From a virus: DNA of 54,411 nucleotides. Both the position numbers and the translations under genes were made by a program. Positions 19,701 to 29,167 of this stretch are shown piece by piece. The first letter of the stretch is position 1; each line of letters starts with the position of its first letter. The stretch spans positions 1 through 54,411 of IMG/VR virus record IMGVR_UViG_3300034812_000489; one strand, given 5' to 3'. The notes beneath the pieces were generated by a model, which made no database searches, was not told the DNA's origin, and worked only from the letters and a program-made list of their open reading frames with translations.

Positions 19701-21775
19701 CAGTGTAAATTCTCCCAGGCAGTTCCTGTATAAACTTGCAGTTTATTTGTCGTTGTATTATATATTGTTGCACCCGAAACAGTGGTTAATCCCGCTCTTT
19801 CATCAGTACTAATTTTTGGTGGAAGCATAAATCTCATCTTTGCAACATCTGATTGCTCTACTGTAAAAATTTCAGTTCTACCAACACCAACTGAGGAGAA
19901 GTCAACAAGAGATTGTAGTGCTGTTGTTCCAACACCAACCGCACCCAGTCCAGCAGTTCGATCTAGTGCAACAATTGTGAACTGTTCATCAGTATCTGAA
20001 TTATCAGGATTTGTCCTCAGACTGGTAGTTCCGATACCAATCTGACCACCGTTAGTAACGAATACTCTATCATCAGAATCACCAATAATAAGTTTACCAG
20101 AACTTATTGGATTTGATGTAGAAGCAGATCCTACTGCTAATATTTCTTGTACATGTATGAACTCTGAATCAACGCCATCTATAGAATTATTACTATTTGC
20201 TTCAAAAATTCCATTAAATTTTTTTGCAGTAATAATGCCCGTTGCCTCAATGTTAGTAACATTAATAGATTCTATTGAAAATGTCGAAGCAGAGAGAGTT
20301 CCATCAACATTTAAATTCTGCTCAAATGTTGCGTCATTTGTAAACTTAGAAGATCCAGTAACGTGAAGTCTTACTTCTGGTTGAGTATTACCAATACCTA
20401 ATTTACCATCATAGGTAAGCGTCATCAATTCAGTAGATGTTTTATGGAACCAGTGGAAATCTCCAGTTTTAATCCCTATTGGAGCAGATTCTTGAGCATC
20501 TAAGTAATAATTAAAATTGCCATAACCATGATTTATTAAGTCAAATGATGCTTCTGTGCTATAATCAAATAATCCAATATTATTTCCATATCTAAGTTGC
20601 CCATTATGTCCAGTATTGTCTACAGAACTTCCAATAGAGATAGTAGATGTGTTAGATTCATTATAAACTTTTACATTTCCACCATAAACTGAAAGTTTAT
20701 CCGGTGGTGCTGTAGTTCCAATTCCAACATCAGTATTAGCAACAAGTCTTGTGGATACAGTTGCAACACCAACTGTAAGATCGTCAATATCTACATCAGA
20801 ATCAGTAGTAAGACTTTGTGCTGTAGTAGCAGTAGCAACAAGACTTCCAGTTACAGTTAATCCATTGCTGAATGTAGATGCTAAAGAAACAAGTACAGAA
20901 TCTGCTATAATAGTATCTGTGGTAATTTCTGTTGCACTAATTGATGTTACTGCAATGCCAGGACTATCAACCAATCCTTTTGCTGTGGTGGCAGTAGCAA
21001 CAAGATCTCCAGTTACAGTTAATCCACTGCTGAATGTAGATGCTAAAGAAACTAGTGCAGAATCTGCTACGACATTATCAGCATCAAGTTTAGTTACAGT
21101 TACTATACCAAGACTTTGATTAGAATCTAATGCGCTGGATGAAATAACTGGAAGTCTGGAAGCAGATATTGTTCCAGAAGAAATATTATTTGCGTTTAAT
21201 AAAGTTAAGTCTGAACCGATACCAGCAAATTTGCCTGATGTGGTAACACCAGTAATCAGAACATCACCATCAGAACTTATACCCACACCACCAGCAAATC
21301 CTTCAACGGAAATATCTTGATTTCCAGCAACTTGGAAGGTAAATGCAGGAACTATAGTTCCAACTCCTACATTACCCGCAGCATAGATTGAAGTATATCC
21401 AACACCAGAATCAACATCTATCCATTGAGATGTTGGAAGATTCAGTAAGTTTCCACCATCACCAAAGTATGTTACAATACCAGAATCAGCACCTGTGATA
21501 ATACCAGAAACAATACTGACACCACCACCAACAACAGAACCTATGGTGGTATTTAAGTTGATAGTTTCAATGGTAGCAGAAGTTGCTTCTAAACTTTCTA
21601 CGAAGATAGTGCCGCAAGATGCAAAACCAACAATTTTGGCATTGCCATTTACATGTAAGGATTCTGTCGGAAGCGTTGTACCGATTCCGACCAAACCTGT
21701 AGGAGTTACATTTAGATTATCATCATCAACTTGAACACCATTACGAAAATTAAACTGCTTTCTGATATTCGCCAT
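19700..21775 (-). CDS. repeat-built tail-fibre-like structural protein (691 aa)
   Basis: Begins MANIRKQFNFRNGVQVDDDN and is made of many VGIGTT-x-P...L-x-V-x-G-N-A repeat units typical of cyanophage trimeric fibre proteins. It contains a nearly duplicated block (ATTAQ/ATTAKGLVDS, SALVSLASTFSSGLTVTGDL) around residues 215-330, and ends with a knob-like segment ATIYNTTTNKLQVYTGTAWE that recurs at fibre tips. It probably forms a thin trimeric shaft with a C-terminal tip. Located between the 1949-aa and the polyglycine proteins. Short beta-repeats make exact homology hard to place. Confidence 0.8.
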   Translation of the reverse strand: MANIRKQFNFRNGVQVDDDNLNVTPTGLVGIGTTLPTESLHVNGNAKIVGFASCGTIFVESLEATSATIETINLNTTIGSVVGGGVSIVSGIITGADSGIVTYFGDGGNLLNLPTSQWIDVDSGVGYTSIYAAGNVGVGTIVPAFTFQVAGNQDISVEGFAGGVGISSDGDVLITGVTTSGKFAGIGSDLTLLNANNISSGTISASRLPVISSSALDSNQSLGIVTVTKLDADNVVADSALVSLASTFSSGLTVTGDLVATATTAKGLVDSPGIAVTSISATEITTDTIIADSVLVSLASTFSNGLTVTGSLVATATTAQSLTTDSDVDIDDLTVGVATVSTRLVANTDVGIGTTAPPDKLSVYGGNVKVYNESNTSTISIGSSVDNTGHNGQLRYGNNIGLFDYSTEASFDLINHGYGNFNYYLDAQESAPIGIKTGDFHWFHKTSTELMTLTYDGKLGIGNTQPEVRLHVTGSSKFTNDATFEQNLNVDGTLSASTFSIESINVTNIEATGIITAKKFNGIFEANSNNSIDGVDSEFIHVQEILAVGSASTSNPISSGKLIIGDSDDRVFVTNGGQIGIGTTSLRTNPDNSDTDEQFTIVALDRTAGLGAVGVGTTALQSLVDFSSVGVGRTEIFTVEQSDVAKMRFMLPPKISTDERAGLTTVSGATIYNTTTNKLQVYTGTAWENLH

Positions 21776-21792
21776 CTCTTAGGGATGCTTTT

Positions 21793-24700
21793 CTAGTTAT
21801 TTAGTCTATCTTCAAGAGCAGAAATTTTATCGGAGAGTTCCTTAACTGCTTCAATCAGAAGTGGGACAAGTTTTTCATACTTGACCGAAAGGAATTCTTC
21901 TTCCCTATCGGTGACGATAGGTTTAACTGCCTCTGGAAGAACTTTTTGTACTTCTTGTGCAGAAACACCAAGTTGTCTTCCAGGATTATCGCCCAAATCA
22001 AGAATTTTATTACCAACTTCATTCCATTCAAAAGTAAATCCAGTAAGTGAATTTACTTTATCAAGAGCACCAGTAATATTAATCTTGTTAGTCTTTAGTT
22101 TATCGTCAGAAGCAGCAGCAGCAAATGCAATAATATCTCCTCTAACTCTAAGTTCTGATCCTGCTGCGTTACTACCTGGAGTTACATAATAGCGATCATT
22201 CGCTCTTAAATCATAATTACCAGTGTCATGATTGCTAGCGAAAGTTAGATAATATGTGCCAGCATTGGTAGTGTCAGTTATCTTAATTTGAGAAGCAGTA
22301 CCAGTTAAGTCACCGGTTACATCTCCAGTTAAAGGACCGTAAAAATTTGATGCAGTTACTGAATTTATACCAGAAATATCAGTTGCATCATCACCTACAA
22401 TATTTCCATTAGCATTGATATCTAAAGAAACAGTTAATTTATCAAGTGTTGTATCACCATCAACATCAAGATTACCACCAACTGACAGATTTCCAGCAAT
22501 ACCCATACCGCCGTCTAATTGAACGGCACCAGTGTTTACATCACCAATTGTGTTATCTTGATTACTTTCAAATGTAGTAATACCAGAAACTGTTAGTTGA
22601 TCGTTAATATCAACTGTTCCTCCATTAGAATCAAGAACTAGCTTACCAGTTGCTGTGGTTACTGTGTTATTAGTTGAACCAATTATAATCTCATCAATAT
22701 GTGCTTCACTCCATGGTAAAGCACTAGTACCAAGATATGCACCTTCATCAGTATCAGGAACAATACCTGTCTGGAATGTTGCAGCTTCTTGAACATTTAG
22801 TGTTCCATCAATATCAGTATTTCCACAAACATATAAATCTGAACCAATACCAACACCACCCTTCACTCTCAGAGCAGCATTAGAATCATCACAGGATGTT
22901 GCATTATTAGAGCTTCTGAAGTCAACAGTGTCAGTGACTCTCAACTTATCATTAATAACCAGTTGAGCATTAAATCTAGTATCAGCATTAAAGGTTACAG
23001 GACCATCAAACTGCGATAAGATTTGCTGTGATGAACCACCTTCAACCAGAATTCTTTCCTTAACAATTACTTCATCAAAGACAACACTGAGTCTGTTTGG
23101 ATCTTCACCAGTAATTGTTGGAACCGGAACATCAAATACAGTCTGTTCACCAGACTGTGAAGAATACTTGGTGTTTCCAATATAGAAGTCACCGTCACTG
23201 TCCATACCAGTGTAGAGAACAGTACCACAAGATGTTTCTTGAGATTGTGATAAGAACTCTTCATCTTCAGTCAAGGTCTTGACTTGAACCTGTGGCAGAC
23301 CCGTTGAGTAGTTACCAGGTCCATAACCAAGATATTCAAACGTATGACCAGAAGCACGAAGAATAGATGGTCTATGGAATTCAATAGGAAGCAATTTAAT
23401 CTTCTTAACTACTGAATTTTCAGCATGTGATTCAATGAGCGTACCCATTGCACCACGAATGACTTGAATTTCATCAGTACCTGTTCCAGAAAGAGCATTG
23501 CTCCTAATTCTCATGATTTCATTATCTACTTGAATATAACATCCAAGTGGGAATCTCACAGGAACATCTTCTAATGGATATGGTGCTGGAGATGGACGAT
23601 AAATTTGGAATTGTTCTTCTGTTGTAATATCACTTGTAATTTGAATCTGCTCATTATCATAGAATACAAGGTTTCTAGCACCAAAGTTTTCACCAGATGC
23701 ATCTGCTGATGCATCGTTGGCAGACATGCCATGCTTTAGAATATAGAAGAAATCAGTTGTGGAAAGTTCCTTATCAGTTTTTGCCTCAAATACTTGGCGA
23801 TTAATTTTGGCAGAAACTGTAAAATCACCAAGATTATTATTTTGATTATCAAGGATTCTAAAGCTATTTCCTTTTAAGAGTCCATGCCTTACTTCAGCAC
23901 CACCTGCGGCGGTAGTAAATCTAGTAATACCTGTTGCCGCAGTGTAACTCACCTGAGTTACTTTCATTGCAATACCAAGATTCAGTACAATCTGACCCTT
24001 AGCAGATATTGGGTCACCAGCAGTCTTAGCAATAGAGACTGCTGTTTTGCTATTGATAGTAGAATTAATACGGAAATATCCACCAGCAGTGGTACCAATA
24101 CCAGTGACTTGAACGTAGTTATGCTCCGCTGTTGAAATACCAGCAATGTTGGTAGTTACGTTTGCGTTGGGTGAACCACCAATATGACTACTATCAAAAT
24201 ATAATGTTTCACCACTAGTATATCCAGAACCACCTTCTACAATAGAGGCAGCAGTGACTGCACCACTACTAACAGTAACATCAGCAGTTGCACCATCCCA
24301 AACAGCAGAGGCAGGTGCAGAATTGTCATTGAACAATCTTACATTTCTGTAAGTGCCATCAACGTGACCACTACCACCAGAAAGATTATTATATTTTACA
24401 AGTTTATTTAAATCATGTTGTCTATCAAATGTTAAAGTCTCTGCGGGTGTTGTTCCACTTATACTGCCAATTTTAAATCCGACACCAAAGGTGTCTAAGA
24501 ACATATCAGTATTCTCTCTAGTGAGACTTCTCTTCAGGTCATTAGTTACAACATCACCAAGAGGAAATCTCTTAGCAAAGGTTTTTGCTGCTGGTGGATT
24601 ATCCTCAAAGTTATCTCTATCTAACTGTGGATAGAGGTTTGTTACATTCTGACTGTACTTATCATTAACAAATTCTTGTGGCAATGATGCATCAGCATTC

Positions 24701-27642
24701 AACGCATACAGATAATAAATGCCATCATCTACATTTTTTACATAACTCTTGATTGTCTCTACACGATAGATGTAATAGTTTTTCTTAACATCTTTTCTTG
24801 TAAATCTGGGAAGTTGATTTGATGCAGTATCAGTATCATTTGTAATTGTTCCTGGATTATGAGAAGTTCCAAAAACATCAGTGCTATCAAATGAAAATAC
24901 TTTATCGTTAGTTACTGTCTCAACAGTAAATGTGCCATTATAACCAATATTCTTTGTACCAGGTGTATTAGTTGTACTGGTTACGTTCTCAACGAAAATC
25001 TTATCGTTGACTTTCAATCCATGTGGTTTCTCTGATCTGATTTCTATTGTAGATGTACCAGAGTCAAAAGTACAAGAACTAATGAATCTAACATTACGAT
25101 TGAAATCATAGTCATTAGTATCAATGCTAATAGCATTAAAGTCGGAGTCTTGTCTTACATTTGTAGAACTAGAGTCTTGAAGAACAAATCCTGGAATAGG
25201 ATCTCTTCCGTTAATAAGATTCTTTGGAACAACATAACGAATCTTGTAAAGTTTCTCATCCAGACTTCTCTCATCCTCTATTCTCTTAAAATAAGAAATT
25301 TCTGTATCAGGAACTTGTAGTGTTTTAATATATGCTTCTAAAGCACTGTCCGCATCAGTATGAATACACCATTGTCCCACATTAGGATCAAATTGGAGTG
25401 GATGACCAAGTTCACCTGCTTTCTTATCAGATACCCTACTTTCAACTCTAAGTTGTTCTCCACCATAATTTACAAGAGTAACTTCATCTAATGCTTCTGC
25501 ATTAGTTCTTGAAGATGCAAGTTGAATTTGTGTTGAGGCAAGATTTGTATTTTTAGCGTTTGTGACCGCAAAATAGACCACATTTTCTTCAAGACCCTCT
25601 GGTAAGTCACCAGTTTCACTAATGATTCTAACTGATTCACCATTCTGTAAATTGTGAGCACCAACAGTGTAAACTGTCCCCTCTGTATTATTTTGGAGAG
25701 TTACATTATCATAACGCTTGACTGAAGAATCAGTTCCATCAACTTGAGTATTAGATGCAGTAATAGGACCATTAGTCATCAAAACTCTGGCACTATTGCC
25801 ATCAGCATCTAGATAAATTCTTTCACCTTCTCTTGCACCAATTCTGTAACCTTGAGAAATTACTGGGGGTGGAATATCTTCGTTAGTATATCCTAAGAGA
25901 TATAGATGTTCATTTGCTGTACTCTTAATTTTATCAACATCAAACTGAACCCATTCAACATTAATTTCTCCACCAGTAATTGCTTTAGGTGCAACAATGG
26001 AAGTTACATAACCCTTATCATCCTTATCAAATGCATCTGGCTTGAATCCGTCTGCTGCCAATGAGAATTGACCAAAGTTGGAGTTAGAGTTGGTAATGGA
26101 TGCATCACCACCACTTGCTGCTTCGAAGTGTTTGTGGAATCCAATAGCAAAGACTGAAACAATCTGAACAACGGCATCGTTGGTCATCTTGATATGAGTT
26201 GTCTTCCAACCTTCTCTATAAACAGCATCAGAATCTAAGTGATAAACAAATTTATCGTTAGTTGCTGATGATTCTGAAGAAAGTTTAGAACCGGTTACTT
26301 TGGTGATACCGATACTATCAAAAGTCCGATTTGATGGATTATATTTAACGAATGCCCGATCATCTTTTTGGAGAGATACAGCAGTAAACTGTGCAACAAC
26401 CATTGAACGGAAACCATCTGCCTTGCTTCCATCGGCGTGCATACCCTGCATACCAAAAACAGAACGTAAGGAGATATTAAAGATATATGGTGATGCACCA
26501 GTTACGGTATCAGTTTCAATAGTGGCAGTTGCATTTGCACCTGGTGCAAGACCAGCACCAGGACCAGCAGGTAAGTTCGCTCTTACATTAGATAATGAAT
26601 ATGTGAATACTTTATCACTTATAATTTTCGTAACTTTCGTGGAAATATTATAATCACTTACATTGATTCCACGAATTTTGACGGGTGTTCCAGCACTGAA
26701 TCCATGCGGAATTGATGTAGTAACAGTAACCACACTACCAGGAGTTGCACCATCTCCAGAAATGATAGACGAAATAGTAATTGGGTCAGCAGCAAATGCG
26801 CCAACAATTTCCCATTCAGGTCTTTGTTTTGCAAACGAATTTGGTTGTGTTGGATATTTTTGATCAATATCTTTATTGCCAGCTGCTTTGTTATATGCAT
26901 TACTCAACTTAGCGTAATACATATCAAGATCTGTCAGATCATAACCAGTTGGAAGATTGACACCATCAGCATACTCAAAGCAAGTGAGTTTATGGTGAGA
27001 GAATGTTGGTTTTGAACGATTATTAGAAGAAAAATCAACAGGATCGGTATATACAGTTCCGCTCTCATCTCCATCAAAGATAGAGAATTGCCAGAAATAG
27101 CAGGCACCAGTAATTCTAAAAATAGCACTGGATTTTACAGTTTCATCCGTTGGGTTTGGAACATACTTTGGTCTAATCTTAGTCTTTCTTAAGTCAAGAC
27201 CAACAATAGAGGTACCACGAGGTATAATAATACCACCATTAATACTATTAAACTTGTGAAGAATATTATTTTCTTGTGTTAAATCAAAATTAGAATCTAG
27301 TGTTAGTGTTAATTCACTACCAGCAAAAGATTCTGCTCCACTGGGAGATACAGTTGTAGGGGTGCCACCAACACTTTTAATTGCATATCCAGGTCTATTA
27401 TCAATTAGGTGTTCCCCAGGATATAAAAGAATTGTGGTTTTTTCAGTTATATCATTATTATCGCCCCTTAAATATGAAAATCTTGCGGATTCAATTAGTG
27501 CCCTTTGAATAGTTTTAAAGGGTTTTGTTAAGGAGTTACCCGCATTCTCGATACCATCAGTAGCATCAAGGTCATTCGGATTTACATAAAGAATACGACC
27601 TTCTGTATTCTTGATAAAATTCTCTAACTTATTGAGTGGCAT
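21793..27642 (-). CDS. giant fibre/spike protein with beta-helix and C-terminal S74 autochaperone (1949 aa)
   Basis: Residues 1-600 include GRILYVNPNDLDATDGIENA and a right-handed beta-helix-like region (TIQRALIESARFSYLRG, LYPGEHLIDNR) with a pectate-lyase-type start, as in the 1100-aa protein at 45223. The middle is short beta-repeats (several TVSGITTFESNQ-like units). The last about 105 residues begin at SDDKLKTNKI and include FTFEWNEVG, QLGVSAQEVQKVLPEAV and YEKLVPLLIEAVKELSDK, the peptidase S74 intramolecular chaperone of endosialidase type. In this family the chaperone drives trimerisation and cuts itself off before the Ser (S of SDDKLK). A late promoter motif lies 33 bases upstream. Confidence 0.85.
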   Translation of the reverse strand: MPLNKLENFIKNTEGRILYVNPNDLDATDGIENAGNSLTKPFKTIQRALIESARFSYLRGDNNDITEKTTILLYPGEHLIDNRPGYAIKSVGGTPTTVSPSGAESFAGSELTLTLDSNFDLTQENNILHKFNSINGGIIIPRGTSIVGLDLRKTKIRPKYVPNPTDETVKSSAIFRITGACYFWQFSIFDGDESGTVYTDPVDFSSNNRSKPTFSHHKLTCFEYADGVNLPTGYDLTDLDMYYAKLSNAYNKAAGNKDIDQKYPTQPNSFAKQRPEWEIVGAFAADPITISSIISGDGATPGSVVTVTTSIPHGFSAGTPVKIRGINVSDYNISTKVTKIISDKVFTYSLSNVRANLPAGPGAGLAPGANATATIETDTVTGASPYIFNISLRSVFGMQGMHADGSKADGFRSMVVAQFTAVSLQKDDRAFVKYNPSNRTFDSIGITKVTGSKLSSESSATNDKFVYHLDSDAVYREGWKTTHIKMTNDAVVQIVSVFAIGFHKHFEAASGGDASITNSNSNFGQFSLAADGFKPDAFDKDDKGYVTSIVAPKAITGGEINVEWVQFDVDKIKSTANEHLYLLGYTNEDIPPPVISQGYRIGAREGERIYLDADGNSARVLMTNGPITASNTQVDGTDSSVKRYDNVTLQNNTEGTVYTVGAHNLQNGESVRIISETGDLPEGLEENVVYFAVTNAKNTNLASTQIQLASSRTNAEALDEVTLVNYGGEQLRVESRVSDKKAGELGHPLQFDPNVGQWCIHTDADSALEAYIKTLQVPDTEISYFKRIEDERSLDEKLYKIRYVVPKNLINGRDPIPGFVLQDSSSTNVRQDSDFNAISIDTNDYDFNRNVRFISSCTFDSGTSTIEIRSEKPHGLKVNDKIFVENVTSTTNTPGTKNIGYNGTFTVETVTNDKVFSFDSTDVFGTSHNPGTITNDTDTASNQLPRFTRKDVKKNYYIYRVETIKSYVKNVDDGIYYLYALNADASLPQEFVNDKYSQNVTNLYPQLDRDNFEDNPPAAKTFAKRFPLGDVVTNDLKRSLTRENTDMFLDTFGVGFKIGSISGTTPAETLTFDRQHDLNKLVKYNNLSGGSGHVDGTYRNVRLFNDNSAPASAVWDGATADVTVSSGAVTAASIVEGGSGYTSGETLYFDSSHIGGSPNANVTTNIAGISTAEHNYVQVTGIGTTAGGYFRINSTINSKTAVSIAKTAGDPISAKGQIVLNLGIAMKVTQVSYTAATGITRFTTAAGGAEVRHGLLKGNSFRILDNQNNNLGDFTVSAKINRQVFEAKTDKELSTTDFFYILKHGMSANDASADASGENFGARNLVFYDNEQIQITSDITTEEQFQIYRPSPAPYPLEDVPVRFPLGCYIQVDNEIMRIRSNALSGTGTDEIQVIRGAMGTLIESHAENSVVKKIKLLPIEFHRPSILRASGHTFEYLGYGPGNYSTGLPQVQVKTLTEDEEFLSQSQETSCGTVLYTGMDSDGDFYIGNTKYSSQSGEQTVFDVPVPTITGEDPNRLSVVFDEVIVKERILVEGGSSQQILSQFDGPVTFNADTRFNAQLVINDKLRVTDTVDFRSSNNATSCDDSNAALRVKGGVGIGSDLYVCGNTDIDGTLNVQEAATFQTGIVPDTDEGAYLGTSALPWSEAHIDEIIIGSTNNTVTTATGKLVLDSNGGTVDINDQLTVSGITTFESNQDNTIGDVNTGAVQLDGGMGIAGNLSVGGNLDVDGDTTLDKLTVSLDINANGNIVGDDATDISGINSVTASNFYGPLTGDVTGDLTGTASQIKITDTTNAGTYYLTFASNHDTGNYDLRANDRYYVTPGSNAAGSELRVRGDIIAFAAAASDDKLKTNKINITGALDKVNSLTGFTFEWNEVGNKILDLGDNPGRQLGVSAQEVQKVLPEAVKPIVTDREEEFLSVKYEKLVPLLIEAVKELSDKISALEDRLNN

Positions 27643-27674
27643 CTTATTCTGACAACCATTGTATTTCTATGTTT

Positions 27675-27682
27675 TATTTATC
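27675..27682 (-). promoter_or_regulatory. late promoter motif GATAAATA before the 1949-aa gene
   Basis: Fits NATAAATA, 32 bases upstream of ATG 27642, at the end of the preceding gene. Confidence 0.55.
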
Positions 27683-27989
27683 CCCTTAAATCTTCTTCAT
27701 CAAAATATGACAGAAGGTCATCTGGTAATACTTCGGGGTTAGAAATATCAATATTGTCAAAGCAAGGATGGCATCCTTCCATGATAAGATAATTAGAACC
27801 TCTATAAACGTCCTCTACTTCAAAACTTCTATTTCCGTTTGCTTCTCTAACTAAATCCTGGTCCCATAGATGACCATCTGGCATCTCATCAAAAGTAAAA
27901 GGGATATCATTCAAGAAGTACATCTTTACAACAATTTTCTCGTCGTTGTACCACACAAAAGATGAACCAACTTCAAAAGTGTTCTTCAT
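27678..27989 (-). CDS. hypothetical protein (103 aa)
   Basis: Acidic protein beginning MKNTFEVGSSFVWYNDEKIV, with CHPCFDNIDI (C-x-x-C) and an acidic tail. GAAG precedes the ATG as a weak ribosome site. It lies between the tRNA cluster and the giant fibre gene. No family recognised. Confidence 0.65.
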   Translation of the reverse strand: MKNTFEVGSSFVWYNDEKIVVKMYFLNDIPFTFDEMPDGHLWDQDLVREANGNRSFEVEDVYRGSNYLIMEGCHPCFDNIDISNPEVLPDDLLSYFDEEDLRG

Positions 27990-28013
27990 GATACTTCTTT
28001 TTTAGGTATTTAG

Positions 28014-28098
28014 TGCGAGTGGGGGGACTTGAACCCCCACGGGATTAACTCCCAACAGATTTTAAGTCTGGTGCGTCTACCGATTCCGCCACACTCGC
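28014..28098 (-). tRNA. tRNA-Leu (anticodon UAA)
   Basis: 85-nt class II tRNA. 5' GCGAGTG pairs with 3' CACTCGC plus discriminator A. The anticodon loop CTTAAAA contains TAA. A variable arm (TTGGGAGTTAATCCCGT) and a T-loop GTTCAAGTC are present. No CCA is encoded. It reads UUA codons, which are common in this AT-rich DNA. Confidence 0.9.
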
Positions 28099-28103
28099 TT
28101 AGG

Positions 28104-28176
28104 TGCTTCCTGAGAGGATCGAACTCTCCTTAGGCAAATTATGAGTTTGCTGCATTCACCAGATTGCTAAGGAAGC
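28104..28176 (-). tRNA. tRNA with CAU anticodon (elongator Met, or Ile2)
   Basis: 73-nt tRNA. Acceptor GCTTCCT / AGGAAGC, anticodon loop CTCATAA (CAT), T-loop GTTCGATCC. CAU could be elongator methionine or, after lysidine modification, AUA-reading isoleucine; the neighbouring UAU tRNA-Ile favours Met. No CCA is encoded. Confidence 0.85.
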
Positions 28177-28179
28177 AAA

Positions 28180-28251
28180 TAGGACTACTGGGAATTGAAC
28201 CCAGTTCACACCGTTATAAGCAGTGGGCATTAACCAATATGCGATAGTCCC
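28180..28251 (-). tRNA. tRNA-Ile (anticodon UAU)
   Basis: 72-nt tRNA. GGGACTA pairs with TAGTCCT (one G-T at the first pair), anticodon loop CTTATAA (TAT), anticodon stem CACTG/CGGTG, T-loop GTTCAATTC. It reads AUA directly, a codon that bacteria usually read with a modified CAU tRNA. Confidence 0.85.
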
Positions 28252-28262
28252 AGATGATGAAA

Positions 28263-28436
28263 TTACTGAGCTTCGTTATTTTGCTCTGTGTATATTCGCA
28301 CAATTTCATCATCGGCAGGCATCATTACTGCTGCCTGTCCATCTTCTTTGACTATACCTATTGTTTCTCCATTTTCAACTCTTGCGAAGAGTTCATCAAA
28401 GTTTTTTTCCCATTCCTCAATTGTAAATACTTCCAT
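28263..28436 (-). CDS. Phd/YefM-like antitoxin (57 aa)
   Basis: Encodes MEVFTIEEWEKNFDELFARV followed by ENGETIGIVKEDGQAAVMMP. This matches the Phd/YefM DNA-binding antitoxin core (strand, helix, then RVENGE-x-IGI... G-x-AAVMMP), although the usual C-terminal toxin-binding part is short. Such proteins repress their own operon by binding a palindrome and neutralise a toxin. Here no adjacent RelE/Doc-like toxin is visible, so it may be an orphan regulator or act on host toxins. Its ATG shares one base with the TGA of the 65-aa gene, and both follow the palindromic promoter at 28642-28686. Three tRNA genes follow on the same strand. Confidence 0.7.
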   Translation of the reverse strand: MEVFTIEEWEKNFDELFARVENGETIGIVKEDGQAAVMMPADDEIVRIYTEQNNEAQ

Positions 28437-28633
28437 CAAATCTCTCCTGCTACTGTTAAATTTGCATATTCAATCTGATCATCATTAAGATGAGAAGTGC
28501 AAACTTCTAGCACATTCATAAACTGCTCAGCAGTTTCACATTTTACCATTTTTTCATCTCCTGCATCGCTGAAGAGGAGAAAAGAACGAGTACAGACATC
28601 AATGACGACGCCAGCAACATAAGTTTCGTTCAT
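28436..28633 (-). CDS. hypothetical protein (65 aa) co-transcribed with the antitoxin
   Basis: Begins MNETYVAGVVIDVCTRSFLL and continues with a helical EQFMNVLEVCTSHLNDD segment. No toxin fold (RelE, Doc, PIN) is apparent. First gene after the palindromic promoter and coupled by TGATG to the Phd/YefM-like gene. Could be a partner of the antitoxin, but that is only positional inference. Confidence 0.65.
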   Translation of the reverse strand: MNETYVAGVVIDVCTRSFLLFSDAGDEKMVKCETAEQFMNVLEVCTSHLNDDQIEYANLTVAGEI

Positions 28634-28641
28634 GTGCTTGT

Positions 28642-28686
28642 CTTGACTACCCAGATATTATAACGTATTTGAGGTGGGTAGTCAAG
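28642..28686 (-). promoter_or_regulatory. promoter inside a perfect 12-bp inverted repeat
   Basis: Minus strand TTGACT (28680-28685), 17-bp spacer, TATAAT (28657-28662). The arms CTTGACTACCCA and TGGGTAGTCAAG (28675-28686 and 28642-28653) are perfectly complementary; one arm contains the -35, the other lies at the expected start site. This is ideal geometry for autorepression, consistent with the Phd/YefM-like product downstream. It could also fold as a hairpin at the end of the upstream transcript. Confidence 0.8.
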
Positions 28687-28690
28687 GGTG

Positions 28691-29167
28691 TTACTGAAAT
28701 GTAAATTCAAACCACTCAATTGTTTCAACATACGTGTTACCATTGGAGTCATCACCCTGCCAAGTCTGACTCTGGTTATGATTTTTCTTAAAAACTTTTA
28801 TATAATATTCACTATAATTTGGAACAAAGAACTGAAGTTCAATTCTAAGTTTATCTGCTGAATTTGTTCCATTATCTCTAAATCTAGCAACTTCCACGTC
28901 ATCTACATATGCAATCGCATAAGATCCAGAAATATCATTAGTAGACAAACCTCTAGCAACTCTGTCTATCCCCGGTACGGCACGAACAAGAATTAATTTA
29001 CCTGTATTATTTGTGTATATTCTTTTTGCCTGTTCTATGTCAGTATCACTAGTATCTCTATAAAGTCTATTACTTGTTTCATCACTCCAGGTTCCGCCAA
29101 CAGCAAATGGTGTAATATCAAAAGTGATATTAGTCCAGACTCCATTTTTTCTAAGATGTACTGCCAT
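28691..29167 (-). CDS. structural protein paralogue 3 (158 aa)
   Basis: Begins MAVHLRKNGVWTNITFDITP and shares its plan with the two genes before it: a short start (K-x-NG-x-W), a segment ending TNNTGKLILVRA, RFRDNGTNSADKLRIELQFF (also in paralogue 1 as VRDNGTADAENLYL), and a final Phe-rich WFEFTFQ. Probably a virion decoration or fibre-tip protein. Coupled to the paralogue upstream. Confidence 0.7.
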   Translation of the reverse strand: MAVHLRKNGVWTNITFDITPFAVGGTWSDETSNRLYRDTSDTDIEQAKRIYTNNTGKLILVRAVPGIDRVARGLSTNDISGSYAIAYVDDVEVARFRDNGTNSADKLRIELQFFVPNYSEYYIKVFKKNHNQSQTWQGDDSNGNTYVETIEWFEFTFQ

